A stretch of DNA of 64,000 nucleotides from an uncultured Sediminibacterium sp. Lineage in GTDB: Bacteria > Bacteroidota > Bacteroidia > Chitinophagales > Chitinophagaceae. The translations under genes were made by a program, and so were the position numbers. The notes under the pieces are model-generated. The model had not been told where the DNA came from and made no database searches. It was given only the letters and a program-made list of their open reading frames with translations. This document shows positions 55,363 through 64,000 of the stretch, in pieces (position 1 is the stretch's first letter; the number at the start of each line of letters is the position of its first letter). The stretch spans positions 1 through 64,000 of the forward strand of contig NZ_CAMLMJ010000002.1 in NCBI RefSeq assembly GCF_946481145.1. The letters are read 5' to 3'.

Positions 55363-56511
55363 TTGTCTTACCTCAAATTCAAAGCAGATCAGTTATTCAC
55401 CGGTACCACCATGCTGGATGATCGCACAGTGCTGGTTGCCAAACCCGACGGCACCATAGAAGATATCATAAGTAAAGATGAAGCAGGCGAAGACGTACAA
55501 TATATAAAAGGTATTCTATGTCCAGGCTTCATCAATGCTCATTGCCACCTGGAATTAAGTCACATGAAAGGATTAATACCAGAACATACCGGCCTCGTGA
55601 ATTTTGTATTACAGGTAGTTCAACAAAGACATTTACCAGAAGAAATAATTAAAAATGCCATTGCAAGGGCAGAAGATGATATGCTTGCTGCTGGTATTGT
55701 TGCAGTAGGTGATATCTGTAATAACACTATTACAATTTCACAAAAAAAAGCGCAAAGATTAACGTATCATAATTTTATTGAAGTAAGCGGATGGAATCCG
55801 GCTTTTGCAAATACGAGAATGCAAAAATCGCTGGAATATTATCATCTTTTCCATGAGGCTTTCCCAGCACATACGAGCCTTACACCACATGCTCCCTATT
55901 CTGTTGCTGATGCATTATGGCAACTGATGCATCCATATTTAACTGATCAGGTAGTAACCATACATAACCAGGAAACCATCGCTGAAAATGAATTGTTTCA
56001 ACAGGGTACTGGAGATTTTATTCGTTTGTATGAAGCCATGCAAATCAGCAATACAGACTTCAGTGCTTCAGGCACCAATAGTCTTCCGGCATATTTTAAA
56101 AAGCTAGTTAATGCAAAACAGGTAATGCTTGTGCACAATAGTTTTATTAATCAGGGAGATATTGATGAAGTATTACATTACCAAACTCCTGTTTCATTCT
56201 GTTTATGTCCCAATGCCAATCTTTACATTGAAAATGTATTACCGCCTGTAGAACTGTTGTTAAAAAATAATTTAAAAATCTGCATTGGCACCGATAGCCT
56301 GGCCAGTAATCACGGTCTAAGTATTTTAGAAGAAATAAAAACACTGCAATTACATTTTAAAGACGTACCCCTTTCAGTTTGGCTTCAGGCAGCTACATTA
56401 AATGGTGCGAAAGCCCTGGGAATGGATGATCGGTTGGGTAGTTTTGAAAAAGGTAAAAAGCCAGGTGTGCTTTTATTAGAAAGTAATACAAAAGTTACAA
56501 GGCTTATCTAA
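55363..56511 (+). CDS. Amidohydrolase family metal-dependent deaminase/hydrolase
   Basis: A 382-residue TIM-barrel amidohydrolase. Metal ligands are H60 and H62 in NAHCHLELSHMKG, later HAPYS and VTIHNQET, and the aspartate in CIGTDSLASN. It resembles the S-adenosylhomocysteine/5'-methylthioadenosine deaminase and chlorohydrolase group. The start is a TTG; the next ATG (residue 17) would cut the conserved N-terminal strands, so TTG is preferred. Confidence 0.85.
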   Translation: MSYLKFKADQLFTGTTMLDDRTVLVAKPDGTIEDIISKDEAGEDVQYIKGILCPGFINAHCHLELSHMKGLIPEHTGLVNFVLQVVQQRHLPEEIIKNAIARAEDDMLAAGIVAVGDICNNTITISQKKAQRLTYHNFIEVSGWNPAFANTRMQKSLEYYHLFHEAFPAHTSLTPHAPYSVADALWQLMHPYLTDQVVTIHNQETIAENELFQQGTGDFIRLYEAMQISNTDFSASGTNSLPAYFKKLVNAKQVMLVHNSFINQGDIDEVLHYQTPVSFCLCPNANLYIENVLPPVELLLKNNLKICIGTDSLASNHGLSILEEIKTLQLHFKDVPLSVWLQAATLNGAKALGMDDRLGSFEKGKKPGVLLLESNTKVTRLI

Positions 56512-56545
56512 ACCTGACTTAAATCTGGGGCAGGGTATCAGTCAA

Positions 56546-57283
56546 TTAACTTAGTATTTCCTGAAGAATGGGTAATGTTTTTAACTCGCCGAAATCAGCT
56601 ATATGCAAGGCCATAAAAGTTTGATATGATTCAAGTAGATTTCTTCTTGTGGCTCTATTGAGTTTTAAATTTTCTAAATCATTATAAAACTGAAGTTCCA
56701 TCAATTGCGAAGTAACCGAAGCCTGAAGTGTTTCCTGAAAATAGGGGTGTGCAGGCATATCAGCTACAAACTGTCCTTCCTGTAAATCGAAATAGGGTGT
56801 AGCAGTAGAATAAGTTCCTTGTGGTTTAAAGCCCAGTTCAGTAGCCAGGTGTAAAATAAAATAGAGCGGCAAATTCGCCGTTAGTGTTTCAGTTCCCCGA
56901 TCAAGTTGTTTTAAACTATCTTCTATAAGGTAAAATAATTCCGGGTTTGCTTCGGGTTGTTTAAGGCTATGTTGTAACATTTCTATCATGTACATAGCCA
57001 CAGTATTTTTTACCACATCTGAAAGCACCGATTCATACAGATAACTCCATCGGTATTCTTTTACGAATTGTAATTGTTTCAGCTCATTATGATATACTTC
57101 CATATCAAGCAAAGCTGATGGCTGAAAATAAGCTGCTTTACCAGCGGAGGTTTTTGTGGTCTGGCGCACTCCTTTAACCAGGTAGCTCTGTATGCCAAAA
57201 AGTTCGGTGTAAACAGTTGTGATAATACTGGTATCACCATATTTAACTGTTCGCAGCACTATTCCTTTTGTTGCGTGGAGCAT
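56546..57283 (-). CDS. recO: DNA repair protein RecO
   Basis: A 245-residue RecO. The N-terminal OB fold starts KGIVLRTVKYGDTSIITTVYTE, followed by KGVRQ and the helical domain. The zinc-binding cysteines found in many RecO proteins are absent, which is usual for Bacteroidota. It loads RecA onto gapped DNA with RecR. Confidence 0.92.
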   Translation of the reverse strand: MLHATKGIVLRTVKYGDTSIITTVYTELFGIQSYLVKGVRQTTKTSAGKAAYFQPSALLDMEVYHNELKQLQFVKEYRWSYLYESVLSDVVKNTVAMYMIEMLQHSLKQPEANPELFYLIEDSLKQLDRGTETLTANLPLYFILHLATELGFKPQGTYSTATPYFDLQEGQFVADMPAHPYFQETLQASVTSQLMELQFYNDLENLKLNRATRRNLLESYQTFMALHIADFGELKTLPILQEILS

Positions 57284-57298
57284 GAAGGGAGGTTATAG

Positions 57299-57376
57299 CC
57301 CATAGACCATGGTCTACGGTGAATATAAAACTATGCGTTATTAACTATGTGCCATGGACTATCAACCATGGACCAT
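57299..57376. repeat. CCATGGAC word-mosaic repeat between pheS and recO
   Basis: About 78 bp of CCATAGACC, CATGGTCTA, CCATGGACTAT and CCATGGACC words, in both orientations, around a central AT-rich segment. It fills most of the recO-pheS gap. Confidence 0.72.
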
Positions 57377-57379
57377 TAC

Positions 57380-58414
57380 TTACCCTACAACTCCCGTAAA
57401 CTGCTTCAGAAAACGTACATCATTCTGAGAGTATAGTCGCAGGTCGTTTACCTGGTATTTTAATTGTGTGATACGTTCAACGCCCATACCGAATGCAAAA
57501 CCGGTATACTTAGTTGAATCGATACCAAAATTTTCCAGCACTTTAGGGTGTACCATACCACTACCCAATATTTCTACCCATCCGGTATGTTTACAGATAT
57601 TACATCCATCACCGCCACAGATCTGACAACTTATATCCATTTCGGCACTTGGTTCTGTAAAAGGGAAATAACTGGGTCTGAAACGCACTTTCACATGTTT
57701 TCCAAACATTTCCTGTACGAAAAAGTAAAGGGTTTGTTTCAGGTCGGCAAAACTTACGTTTTCATCTATATACAATCCTTCTACCTGATGGAAGAAGCAA
57801 TGCGCCCTCGCACTTATAGTTTCGTTTCTATATACACGACCCGGACAAATTACCCTAATTGGCGGCTTTTGGGTTTCCATTACCCTGGCTTGTACGCTAC
57901 TTGTATGGGTGCGTAATAACCAGTCTGGGTTCTGACTGATGTAAAATGTATCCTGCATATCGCGGGCCGGATGATCTTCGGGCAGATTCATCGCACCGAA
58001 ATTATGCCAGTCATCTTCTATTTCCGGGCCTTCCGCTACTGCAAAACCAAGACGACGGAATATGCCAATGATCTGGTTACGCACCAGATTCAAGGGATGT
58101 CTGGTACCAACAGGAAACAGGTCTCCCGGCAAACTAATATCTTTTGAAGAAGCAGCACTATCTGTTTGTTCACCAGCCTGTTCTTTCAGGAATGCATAAC
58201 GCCCCTCAGCAAACTCCTTGAATTCATTCAGGGTTTGACCAAAAGCTTTTTTTTGATCTACGGGTACATTTTTCATTTCACCCATTATAGCTTTTACCAA
58301 TCCTTTGGTACCAAGGTATTTAATACGGAAAGCTTCTACCTGTTCTGGGGTTTGGGCTTCAAAAGCGAGCATTTCCTGCTTATACTGCTCTATCTGTTGC
58401 ACGATCTGTTCCAT
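57380..58414 (-). CDS. pheS: Phenylalanyl-tRNA synthetase alpha subunit
   Basis: A 344-residue class II synthetase subunit. The N-terminal coiled coil (about 1-85) precedes the catalytic domain with DNFGAMNLPEDHPARDMQDTF-type motif 2 region, RVICPGRVYRNE and GMGVERITQLKY motif 3. The frame is open to 58489, but the extra residues are unlike PheS, so ATG 58414 is taken. Confidence 0.95.
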   Translation of the reverse strand: MEQIVQQIEQYKQEMLAFEAQTPEQVEAFRIKYLGTKGLVKAIMGEMKNVPVDQKKAFGQTLNEFKEFAEGRYAFLKEQAGEQTDSAASSKDISLPGDLFPVGTRHPLNLVRNQIIGIFRRLGFAVAEGPEIEDDWHNFGAMNLPEDHPARDMQDTFYISQNPDWLLRTHTSSVQARVMETQKPPIRVICPGRVYRNETISARAHCFFHQVEGLYIDENVSFADLKQTLYFFVQEMFGKHVKVRFRPSYFPFTEPSAEMDISCQICGGDGCNICKHTGWVEILGSGMVHPKVLENFGIDSTKYTGFAFGMGVERITQLKYQVNDLRLYSQNDVRFLKQFTGVVG

Positions 58415-58507
58415 ATTGCGAAGATAAACAGCCGGGCGGAGTGCTGAAAAAATGATTTCTTTAACGCATCTTGGCCCGAATTCTGCCACTTAACCCCTTG
58501 AAATGCC

Positions 58508-58515
58508 TACATTTG
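58508..58515 (+). promoter_or_regulatory. Putative -7 element of the DUF4290 gene
   Basis: TACATTTG matches TAnnTTTG 22 bp before the ATG. No TTG is seen at the expected -33 distance. Confidence 0.4.
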
Positions 58516-58537
58516 TTGCTGCATTTATAAATTTTAC

Positions 58538-59293
58538 ATGGAATATAATACAGCGAGAAGTTACCTGGGCATGCGTGAATATGGTCGTCATGTGCATAAA
58601 ATGGTAGATTATTTACTGACCATTGAGGACAGAGATAAAAGACAACAACAAACACAAGCCGTTATTGAACTAATGGGTTTTTTGAATCCACACCTGAAAA
58701 ATGTGGAAGATTTTCGTCATAAATTATGGGATCACCTGTTCTTTATCAGCGATTTTAAGCTTGATGTTGACAGTCCCTACCCCATCCCACAAAAAGAAAC
58801 TTATAAATTAAAACCCGATCCACTGCCTTATCCAAAGCGTCATCCAAAATATGCGCACCTGGGTAAAAACCTGGAAGTGGTAATCGACAAAGCTTTGAAA
58901 GAGGAAGACCCTGAGAAAAAAGCAGGTTTTGCTCATGCAATTGCTTATTATATGAAACTGGCCTATAGCAACTGGCACAAAGAGCTGGTACATGATGATG
59001 CTATCAGGAGCGAGTTGAACAGTATTACCGGTGGCGAACTTGAGTTCAGCAATACACCTTACATTAAACACCGCAACCAGAATTTCGAACGCGACGAATA
59101 TGGTACCGGAGGACGTGGTGGCCGCTGGCAACAAAACTTTGGTGGACGTAACCGTAATGGCGGTAACAATAACCGGAACAATAGCGGAGGTGGAAGAAAC
59201 AATAACAACAACCGCAGCAACAATGGCGGCGGAAGAAATAATAACAATAACCGCAATAACAATAACGGCGGTCAATTTAAGAAACGATACTAA
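58538..59293 (+). CDS. DUF4290 protein with Asn/Arg/Gly-rich tail
   Basis: A 251-residue cytosolic protein. Residues 1-185 are the DUF4290 domain (NTARSYLGMREYGRHVHKMVDYL, FLNPHLKNVEDFRHKLWDHLF, SNWHKELVHDD). The last 65 residues are low-complexity, with GGRGGRW then repeated GGRNNNNNR-type units ending in KKRY. Such RG/N-rich tails often bind RNA. The tail is encoded by AATAACAACCG-like codon repeats. The family is restricted to Bacteroidota; function unknown. Confidence 0.88.
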   Translation: MEYNTARSYLGMREYGRHVHKMVDYLLTIEDRDKRQQQTQAVIELMGFLNPHLKNVEDFRHKLWDHLFFISDFKLDVDSPYPIPQKETYKLKPDPLPYPKRHPKYAHLGKNLEVVIDKALKEEDPEKKAGFAHAIAYYMKLAYSNWHKELVHDDAIRSELNSITGGELEFSNTPYIKHRNQNFERDEYGTGGRGGRWQQNFGGRNRNGGNNNRNNSGGGRNNNNNRSNNGGGRNNNNNRNNNNGGQFKKRY

Positions 59294-59311
59294 AGTATTT
59301 ACCTTTTCAGG

Positions 59312-59340
59312 AGCCCCGGTAAAATTTATCGGGGCTTTTT
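59312..59340 (+). terminator. Rho-independent terminator after DUF4290
   Basis: A stem AGCCCCGGTA / TATCGGGGCT with one mismatch, followed by TTTTT. Confidence 0.85.
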
Positions 59341-59408
59341 CATTTCAATCTTCCGCCAAACAGCGGGTCATTTATTACATTCGTATTTATAAAAACTAAG
59401 CTTTCATT

Positions 59409-60713
59409 ATGGGATCATTTGAAGTACGTGGCGGCAATCGCCTTCAGGGAGAAATTATTCCGCAAGGCGCAAAAAACGAAGCACTACAAATATTATCGGC
59501 CGTTGTACTGACTGATGCCGAAATGACCATTTCAAATATTCCTGATATCCTTGATGTAAATCTGCTGATAGAATTACTAGTGGATATGGGTGTTAAAGTA
59601 GATAAACTGGATTCAGATACTTACCGCTTTAAGGCCGATGATATAAATATCGATTATTTATCTTCTGACGCATTCAGGAAAAAAGGAGGCAGGTTACGTG
59701 GTAGTGTAATGCTTGCAGGACCAATGCTTGCAAGATTTAAAAAAGCCTATATCCCCAAACCTGGTGGTGATAAAATTGGCAGACGAAGATTAGATACACA
59801 TATCATAGGTTTTGAGAAGCTTGGAGCAAGTTTTGAATTCGATGATGAACAACATTGTTTCAAATTGGTAGCCCCTCAATTAAGAGGAGCTTATATGTTA
59901 TTGGATGAACCCTCTGTAACAGGTACTGCCAATATTGTAATGGCAGCGGTATTAGCTGAGGGTATTACCCAGATTTACAATGCTGCATGCGAACCTTACC
60001 TGCAACAGTTATGCAGTATGCTAAACCGCATGGGCGCAAAAATCAGTGGTATAGGCAGTAATTTATTAACCATTGAAGGGGTAACTAAATTACAGGGAAC
60101 CACACATCGCATGTTACCCGACATGATTGAAATAGGCAGTTTTATTGGTCTGGCTGCCATGACCCAAAGTGAACTCACCATAAAAAATGCAGGCGTTGCT
60201 CACCTGGGTATTATTCCAGAAAAGTTTAGTCAACTCGGTATTCAGTTTTCCATTCAGGGCGATGATATTTATATACCTGCTCAGGATGTATATGAAATAC
60301 AAACTTATATGGATGGTGGTATTCTCACCATTTATGACCACCCATGGCCAGGTTTTACGCCTGATTTATTAAGTATTGTACTGGTAGTAGCAACACAGGC
60401 AAGAGGCAGTGTGTTGGTGCACCAGAAAATGTTTGAAAGCAGGTTATTCTTTGTAGATAAGCTGATTGATATGGGTGCCCAAATTATTTTATGCGACCCT
60501 CACAGAGCAACCGTTATCGGATTAGGGAGAAAATATAATCTACGTGGCATTACCATGAGTAGCCCCGACATTCGTGCAGGTCAGGCATTGTTGATTGCGG
60601 CTTTAAGTGCAGAAGGGAAAAGTGTGATTCAAAATATTGAACAGATAGACCGAGGTTATCAACAAATTGATGAGCGCCTGAGAAAAATTGGAGCAGATAT
60701 CAAACGCATATAA
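59409..60713 (+). CDS. murA: UDP-N-acetylglucosamine 1-carboxyvinyltransferase, Asp-type
   Basis: A 434-residue enzyme of the first committed step of peptidoglycan synthesis (enolpyruvyl transfer from PEP to UDP-GlcNAc). QGAKNEALQILSA (K22) and RGSVMLAGP are conserved. The loop that carries the catalytic cysteine in E. coli (PGGC) reads PGGDKIGRR, so the key residue is D121. Enzymes with Asp at this site, such as those of Mycobacterium and Chlamydia, stay active but are not alkylated by fosfomycin. Confidence 0.95.
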   Translation: MGSFEVRGGNRLQGEIIPQGAKNEALQILSAVVLTDAEMTISNIPDILDVNLLIELLVDMGVKVDKLDSDTYRFKADDINIDYLSSDAFRKKGGRLRGSVMLAGPMLARFKKAYIPKPGGDKIGRRRLDTHIIGFEKLGASFEFDDEQHCFKLVAPQLRGAYMLLDEPSVTGTANIVMAAVLAEGITQIYNAACEPYLQQLCSMLNRMGAKISGIGSNLLTIEGVTKLQGTTHRMLPDMIEIGSFIGLAAMTQSELTIKNAGVAHLGIIPEKFSQLGIQFSIQGDDIYIPAQDVYEIQTYMDGGILTIYDHPWPGFTPDLLSIVLVVATQARGSVLVHQKMFESRLFFVDKLIDMGAQIILCDPHRATVIGLGRKYNLRGITMSSPDIRAGQALLIAALSAEGKSVIQNIEQIDRGYQQIDERLRKIGADIKRI

Positions 60714-60720
60714 AACTTTA

Positions 60721-61161
60721 TTACGGCTTAGCAGGTAATTTTACTATTGAGATCCAATACTCTTCAATACTTCTGATTACATCCATAAATTTATTTAGAT
60801 CTACCGGCTTTAATACATAGCAGTTTGCATGGTTTGCATATGATTCCTGAATATCTGAATCTGCAGAAGAAGTAGTTAACATAATCACCGGAATAACCCT
60901 TAATATTGGGTCATTCTTAATGGCATTTAAAACTTCTTTGCCGTCAATTTTGGGTAAGTTTATATCCAATAAAATGATGTCCGGGAGTTGAACCTCGCTG
61001 AATTTCCCTTCTCTCCTCAAATAATGTAATGCTTCTTCCCCGTCTCTTACTACTTTAATTAAGTTCCTGATTTTAGCTTCTTTAAAAGCTTCAATAGTGA
61101 GTCTTATATCACCTTCATTATCTTCAACAAGTAAGATTTCAAGGTCTTGTATTTCTGACAT
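60721..61161 (-). CDS. Single-domain response regulator, Rcp1-like
   Basis: A 146-residue receiver domain without an output domain. Acidic pocket residues lead with VEDNEGD (D14); phosphoacceptor D66 lies in ILLDINLP; T97 in MLTTSS and K118 in LKPVD complete the site. The sequence matches the Rcp1 type that partners phytochrome-like and PAS kinases. Its neighbour 10 bp upstream is such a kinase. Confidence 0.9.
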   Translation of the reverse strand: MSEIQDLEILLVEDNEGDIRLTIEAFKEAKIRNLIKVVRDGEEALHYLRREGKFSEVQLPDIILLDINLPKIDGKEVLNAIKNDPILRVIPVIMLTTSSADSDIQESYANHANCYVLKPVDLNKFMDVIRSIEEYWISIVKLPAKP

Positions 61162-61171
61162 AAAACTGGTT

Positions 61172-64000
61172 TTAATTGGTTGCTATCCTGGGCAGGCTGA
61201 AATAAAAAGTACTACCTACTCCTTCCTCAGACGTAACCCAAATTTCTCCATGATGTCTTTCAACTATTTTCTTACAAATTGCCAATCCGATTCCTGTTCC
61301 AGAATGATCATCAATTGGTTGAAGTCGCTGAAATACTACAAATATTTTTTCAAAATAACGGGGGTTAATACCAATGCCATTGTCTTTAATAAAAATCACA
61401 TGCCGATCTGATTCTGAAATACAACCTATTTCAATGCGGGGGGGGTTACTGCTCTTATATTTTATTGCATTGCCAATCAGATTCTGCATTAGCTGCTGCA
61501 ACTGTAATGTATTTCCAAGAACGGTTGGTAGCTTGTCTACCTTTAAAGTTACATTTTCTTTTTCAAATCGCGAAGCAAATATTTGAAGAACCTGCTGCAA
61601 TACGCTATCTAAATCGACAGGCTGAAATACTTCTTTTACAGCATCTACTCTTGAGTATGCTAGCAGGTCCAATATCAATCTTTTCATTCTTTCGGCTCCA
61701 CCGACAGCAAATTTAATATACTCTTTAGCCTTCTCATCAAGTAGTGCAGTATACTGCTTATCAAGTAGTTGCAAGAAGCTACTTACCATGCGGAGGGGCT
61801 CTTGCAAATCATGTGAAGCTACATAAGCAAAGCGTTCAAGTTCAGCATTAGACCTAGCCAGTTCTGTTGCCCGTTTTTGCAATGCTTCATTCAACTCTTG
61901 TAATTGTTTTTCAGATTGCTTAATCGCAGAGATATCCTGTGTAGATCCAATCAAGCGAACCGGTTTACCCTGTTTATCCCTGATGATGTAACCACGATCA
62001 TACACATTAGCATAGCTACCATCTTTTCGTTCAAATCTATACTCATCTTCCCAGAACTGTTCATTGGGATTATCGAATAATAACTCTCTTCTCTCCTGCA
62101 CTTGTATTAAATCATCAGGATGCACATGTTTTATCCAGAAATCATTGTCGATACTAGCTTCCAAAGTATTATAGCCAAACAATTTAAATAAGCCATCGCC
62201 CGATCTTACAACAATTCCTGTTCTCATATCCCAATCCCATATTGCGTCACTGGTAGCTTTAGCCACCAACTCATAACGTTCATTTGACCTGCGAATAGTT
62301 GTTTCCGCTTTTTTACGCTCGGTAATATCTCGTATAAAGGCGCAGAAGAATGATTCATTCTCCTGTTTAATTGGTAATACAGTTAATTCAACAGGAAACA
62401 TTATTCCTTCCCTGTTGATTGCATTTAATTCCAATAGCGTATTTAATGCAGGCCCATGCCCTGTTACTTTATAATTTTCCATCCCCTGATCATGTAAAAT
62501 TCGATACGATTCCGGTATAATGATCTGAGAAAGCCTTTTCCCCATTACTTCTTCCTGTTTCCATCCAAAAATTTGTTCGGCTTTAGGATTCCAAAATGTG
62601 ATCATGCCATCAGTATCAATACAAATTATGGCGTCTAATGCGGCATTCATGATAAGCCTTCTTTTCTCTTCGTTATCACGTATCAGGCTATCTATTTTCC
62701 TTCTATCTGTGGCGTCACGTTGAACTGCTACCCAATGTGTATACCAGCCATTTTCATCTGCAACTGGTGATACAGTAAAATTGTTCCAAAATGGTTCCCC
62801 ATTTTTTTTATAGTTGATAATTTCTATTTCGCATGATTCCCAATTTTTCAGTGCCTGTTTTAATCTATCCAATTCATTTCTGTCAGAATCAACACCTTGC
62901 AAAATGCGGGGTGTTTTTCCAATAACTTCTTCTGCCGTATAACCTGTAACCTTTGTAAAAGCTTCATTCACATATAAAATTCGAGGACCATCGCCCTCAA
63001 CCGGTTCAGCTTCTGTAATTAGAACAGCATCCTTGGTATTATTGATAACCATTCGCATGAGATGAAGTCTTTCTTCTTCTGCTTTTTTATTGGTTATATC
63101 ATTACGGATGGCAACAAATTGATATGGTTTACCTTTTTCATTTAAAAAAGGCACAATGGTGGTATCAACCCAGTAATAAGTACCTGCTTTGGTTTTGTTT
63201 TTAATTTCACCTCTCCATACTTTCCCATTTGCGATGGTAATCCACAGCTCTTTGAGGAATGATTTCGGATGATACCCGGAATTAATAATACGATGATCTT
63301 GCCCTATCAATTCTTCTTTACTATAACCGGATATTGCACAGAAATTATCATTCACATATTGTATGATTCCTTTCTGATTAGTGATTGCTACAATACTCGA
63401 TTGATCCAGTGCAAACTTATAATCAGATATTTCCTTTATTTTCTGGGTAAGCTCCGAATTAACTGATTCAAGTTTTTGCTGGTAGCGAATATTTTCTGAA
63501 ATATCTCTTCCATAACAAGCGATACCTATAATTTCTTCCTGGGTAATAATCGGGTTAAAGCTAACTTCTATCCATTCTCCTGTATGCCGTGCTAATGCGG
63601 GATTATGAATTATTTCTTTGAAAAACTCACCCAGGAATGCCCGTTCATATAATTTCTTCCAGAACTCAATAAATTCTGGTACAATATTGGCCAACAATAA
63701 AACATTATCTCCAGGTTCTAATATTTTGCCAGTTTGTTTTTCAATAGATTGAAGGAATGCTTTATTCGCACTTAGCAATTGAAAGTTTTTATCAATGCTC
63801 CATATTAAATCATTTGTATTATTAATTAAGGCTTCTTTATTGTTTTTTTCAAACCTGCTTGCTGTCTCTATGGCTAATTTTTCAGTAATATCATTGATCA
63901 ACACAAGAACAGAGGCCCTATTATTATAAATGATATGATAAGCTGTTATTTCTACAAATAGCAACTCGCCATCTTTTGTCAAGTGACGCCATGTACCATG
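61172..64000 (-). CDS. Multi-PAS sensor histidine kinase (partial, cut by window edge)
   Basis: At least 942 codons; the frame stays open through 64000 (the preceding codons read HGTWRHL), so the true start lies outside. At least five PAS units plus one partial are visible (e.g. [51 protein letters not shown], a PAS/PAC with [10 protein letters not shown]). The kinase core has the H-box [16 protein letters not shown]-box [11 protein letters not shown] and G-boxes KDNGIGI and GTGIGLAI. No transmembrane helix is seen in this part. It pairs with the Rcp1-like regulator downstream. Confidence 0.92.
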   Translation of the reverse strand, partial: HGTWRHLTKDGELLFVEITAYHIIYNNRASVLVLINDITEKLAIETASRFEKNNKEALINNTNDLIWSIDKNFQLLSANKAFLQSIEKQTGKILEPGDNVLLLANIVPEFIEFWKKLYERAFLGEFFKEIIHNPALARHTGEWIEVSFNPIITQEEIIGIACYGRDISENIRYQQKLESVNSELTQKIKEISDYKFALDQSSIVAITNQKGIIQYVNDNFCAISGYSKEELIGQDHRIINSGYHPKSFLKELWITIANGKVWRGEIKNKTKAGTYYWVDTTIVPFLNEKGKPYQFVAIRNDITNKKAEEERLHLMRMVINNTKDAVLITEAEPVEGDGPRILYVNEAFTKVTGYTAEEVIGKTPRILQGVDSDRNELDRLKQALKNWESCEIEIINYKKNGEPFWNNFTVSPVADENGWYTHWVAVQRDATDRRKIDSLIRDNEEKRRLIMNAALDAIICIDTDGMITFWNPKAEQIFGWKQEEVMGKRLSQIIIPESYRILHDQGMENYKVTGHGPALNTLLELNAINREGIMFPVELTVLPIKQENESFFCAFIRDITERKKAETTIRRSNERYELVAKATSDAIWDWDMRTGIVVRSGDGLFKLFGYNTLEASIDNDFWIKHVHPDDLIQVQERRELLFDNPNEQFWEDEYRFERKDGSYANVYDRGYIIRDKQGKPVRLIGSTQDISAIKQSEKQLQELNEALQKRATELARSNAELERFAYVASHDLQEPLRMVSSFLQLLDKQYTALLDEKAKEYIKFAVGGAERMKRLILDLLAYSRVDAVKEVFQPVDLDSVLQQVLQIFASRFEKENVTLKVDKLPTVLGNTLQLQQLMQNLIGNAIKYKSSNPPRIEIGCISESDRHVIFIKDNGIGINPRYFEKIFVVFQRLQPIDDHSGTGIGLAICKKIVERHHGEIWVTSEEGVGSTFYFSLPRIATN

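Noticed and set aside
59150..59275. Possible short-spaced repeat array resembling CRISPR
   Set aside because: The repeats are in frame and encode the Asn/Arg/Gly tail of the DUF4290 protein. Units are too short and there are no unique spacers or cas genes.

Overview
This window looks like chromosomal DNA of a member of the Bacteroidota, most likely family Chitinophagaceae. The DNA is AT-rich and coding-dense. Several upstream regions carry the Bacteroidota -7 element TAnnTTTG. Clear Shine-Dalgarno sites are rare. Typical lineage genes are present: a DUF4290 protein, a head-GIN DUF2807 lipoprotein, a DUF4097 adhesin-like protein with an ECF sigma factor, a PepSY-like secreted protein, and an Asp-type MurA. 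No rRNA, tRNA, CRISPR array, prophage or classical insertion sequence was seen. The family-level call is inference from gene content, not from a database search.

Layout. 0-8.7 kb: HAD nucleotidase, SDR, an LpxH-like phosphoesterase with a GT28-type glycosyltransferase, then a leftward membrane-lipid block (CPBP protease, DUF2007, cdsA, psd, flavin reductase), then dusB. 8.67-9.23 kb: a compact unit of one DUF559 (Vsr-like) endonuclease gene bracketed by inverted REP-like arms, lying between the 3' ends of dusB and a glutathione-peroxidase gene. 9.2-21.3 kb: ALDH and aldo/keto reductase, an ECF sigma/anti-sigma/DUF4097 operon, a CorC/GldE-like protein, tatC, rpiB, an M28 peptidase and a deoxyhypusine-synthase-like enzyme. 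21.4-24.4 kb: a three-gene overlapping operon (GT87 membrane glycosyltransferase, polyprenyl-phosphate GT2, NodB deacetylase) that resembles ArnT/ArnC/ArnD in logic. 24.4-35.9 kb: secreted and housekeeping genes (SdpI-like, AcpH, DUF2911, cystathionine gamma-synthase, aminotransferase, TolC, pyrH, an RlaP-type nucleotidyltransferase, GH3 glucosidase). 36-42.2 kb: an ArsR operon with an AHSA1-VOC fusion protein and a DoxX protein, esterase, DHFR-like protein and small lipoproteins. 42.3-45.2 kb: the rplM-rpsI-rpsB-tsf translation operon. 45.5-52.9 kb: an esterase and a complete RND efflux operon (adaptor, pump, outer-membrane factor) with a near-perfect palindrome in front. 53-64 kb: DinB, outer-membrane beta-barrel, DUF4256, NTF2-like, amidohydrolase, recO, pheS, DUF4290, murA, and a Rcp1-like response regulator with a multi-PAS histidine kinase cut by the window end.

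The most striking structure outside genes is the intergenic DNA. At least five families of short palindromic or inverted repeats are dispersed here: CCATGGAC word mosaics; about 80-bp CTCTGCGGTGA hairpins with a 13-14 nt loop; GCCACAGATTCACAGATT hairpins; GTCCGAAAGTC-type arms; and the CTCTGCTTCGCAAAGAG arms that frame the DUF559 gene. The last resembles the REP/RAYT arrangement, in which a single-domain nuclease gene is bracketed by REP hairpins, but with a different nuclease fold. It is the best candidate here for an undescribed mobile or domesticated system.
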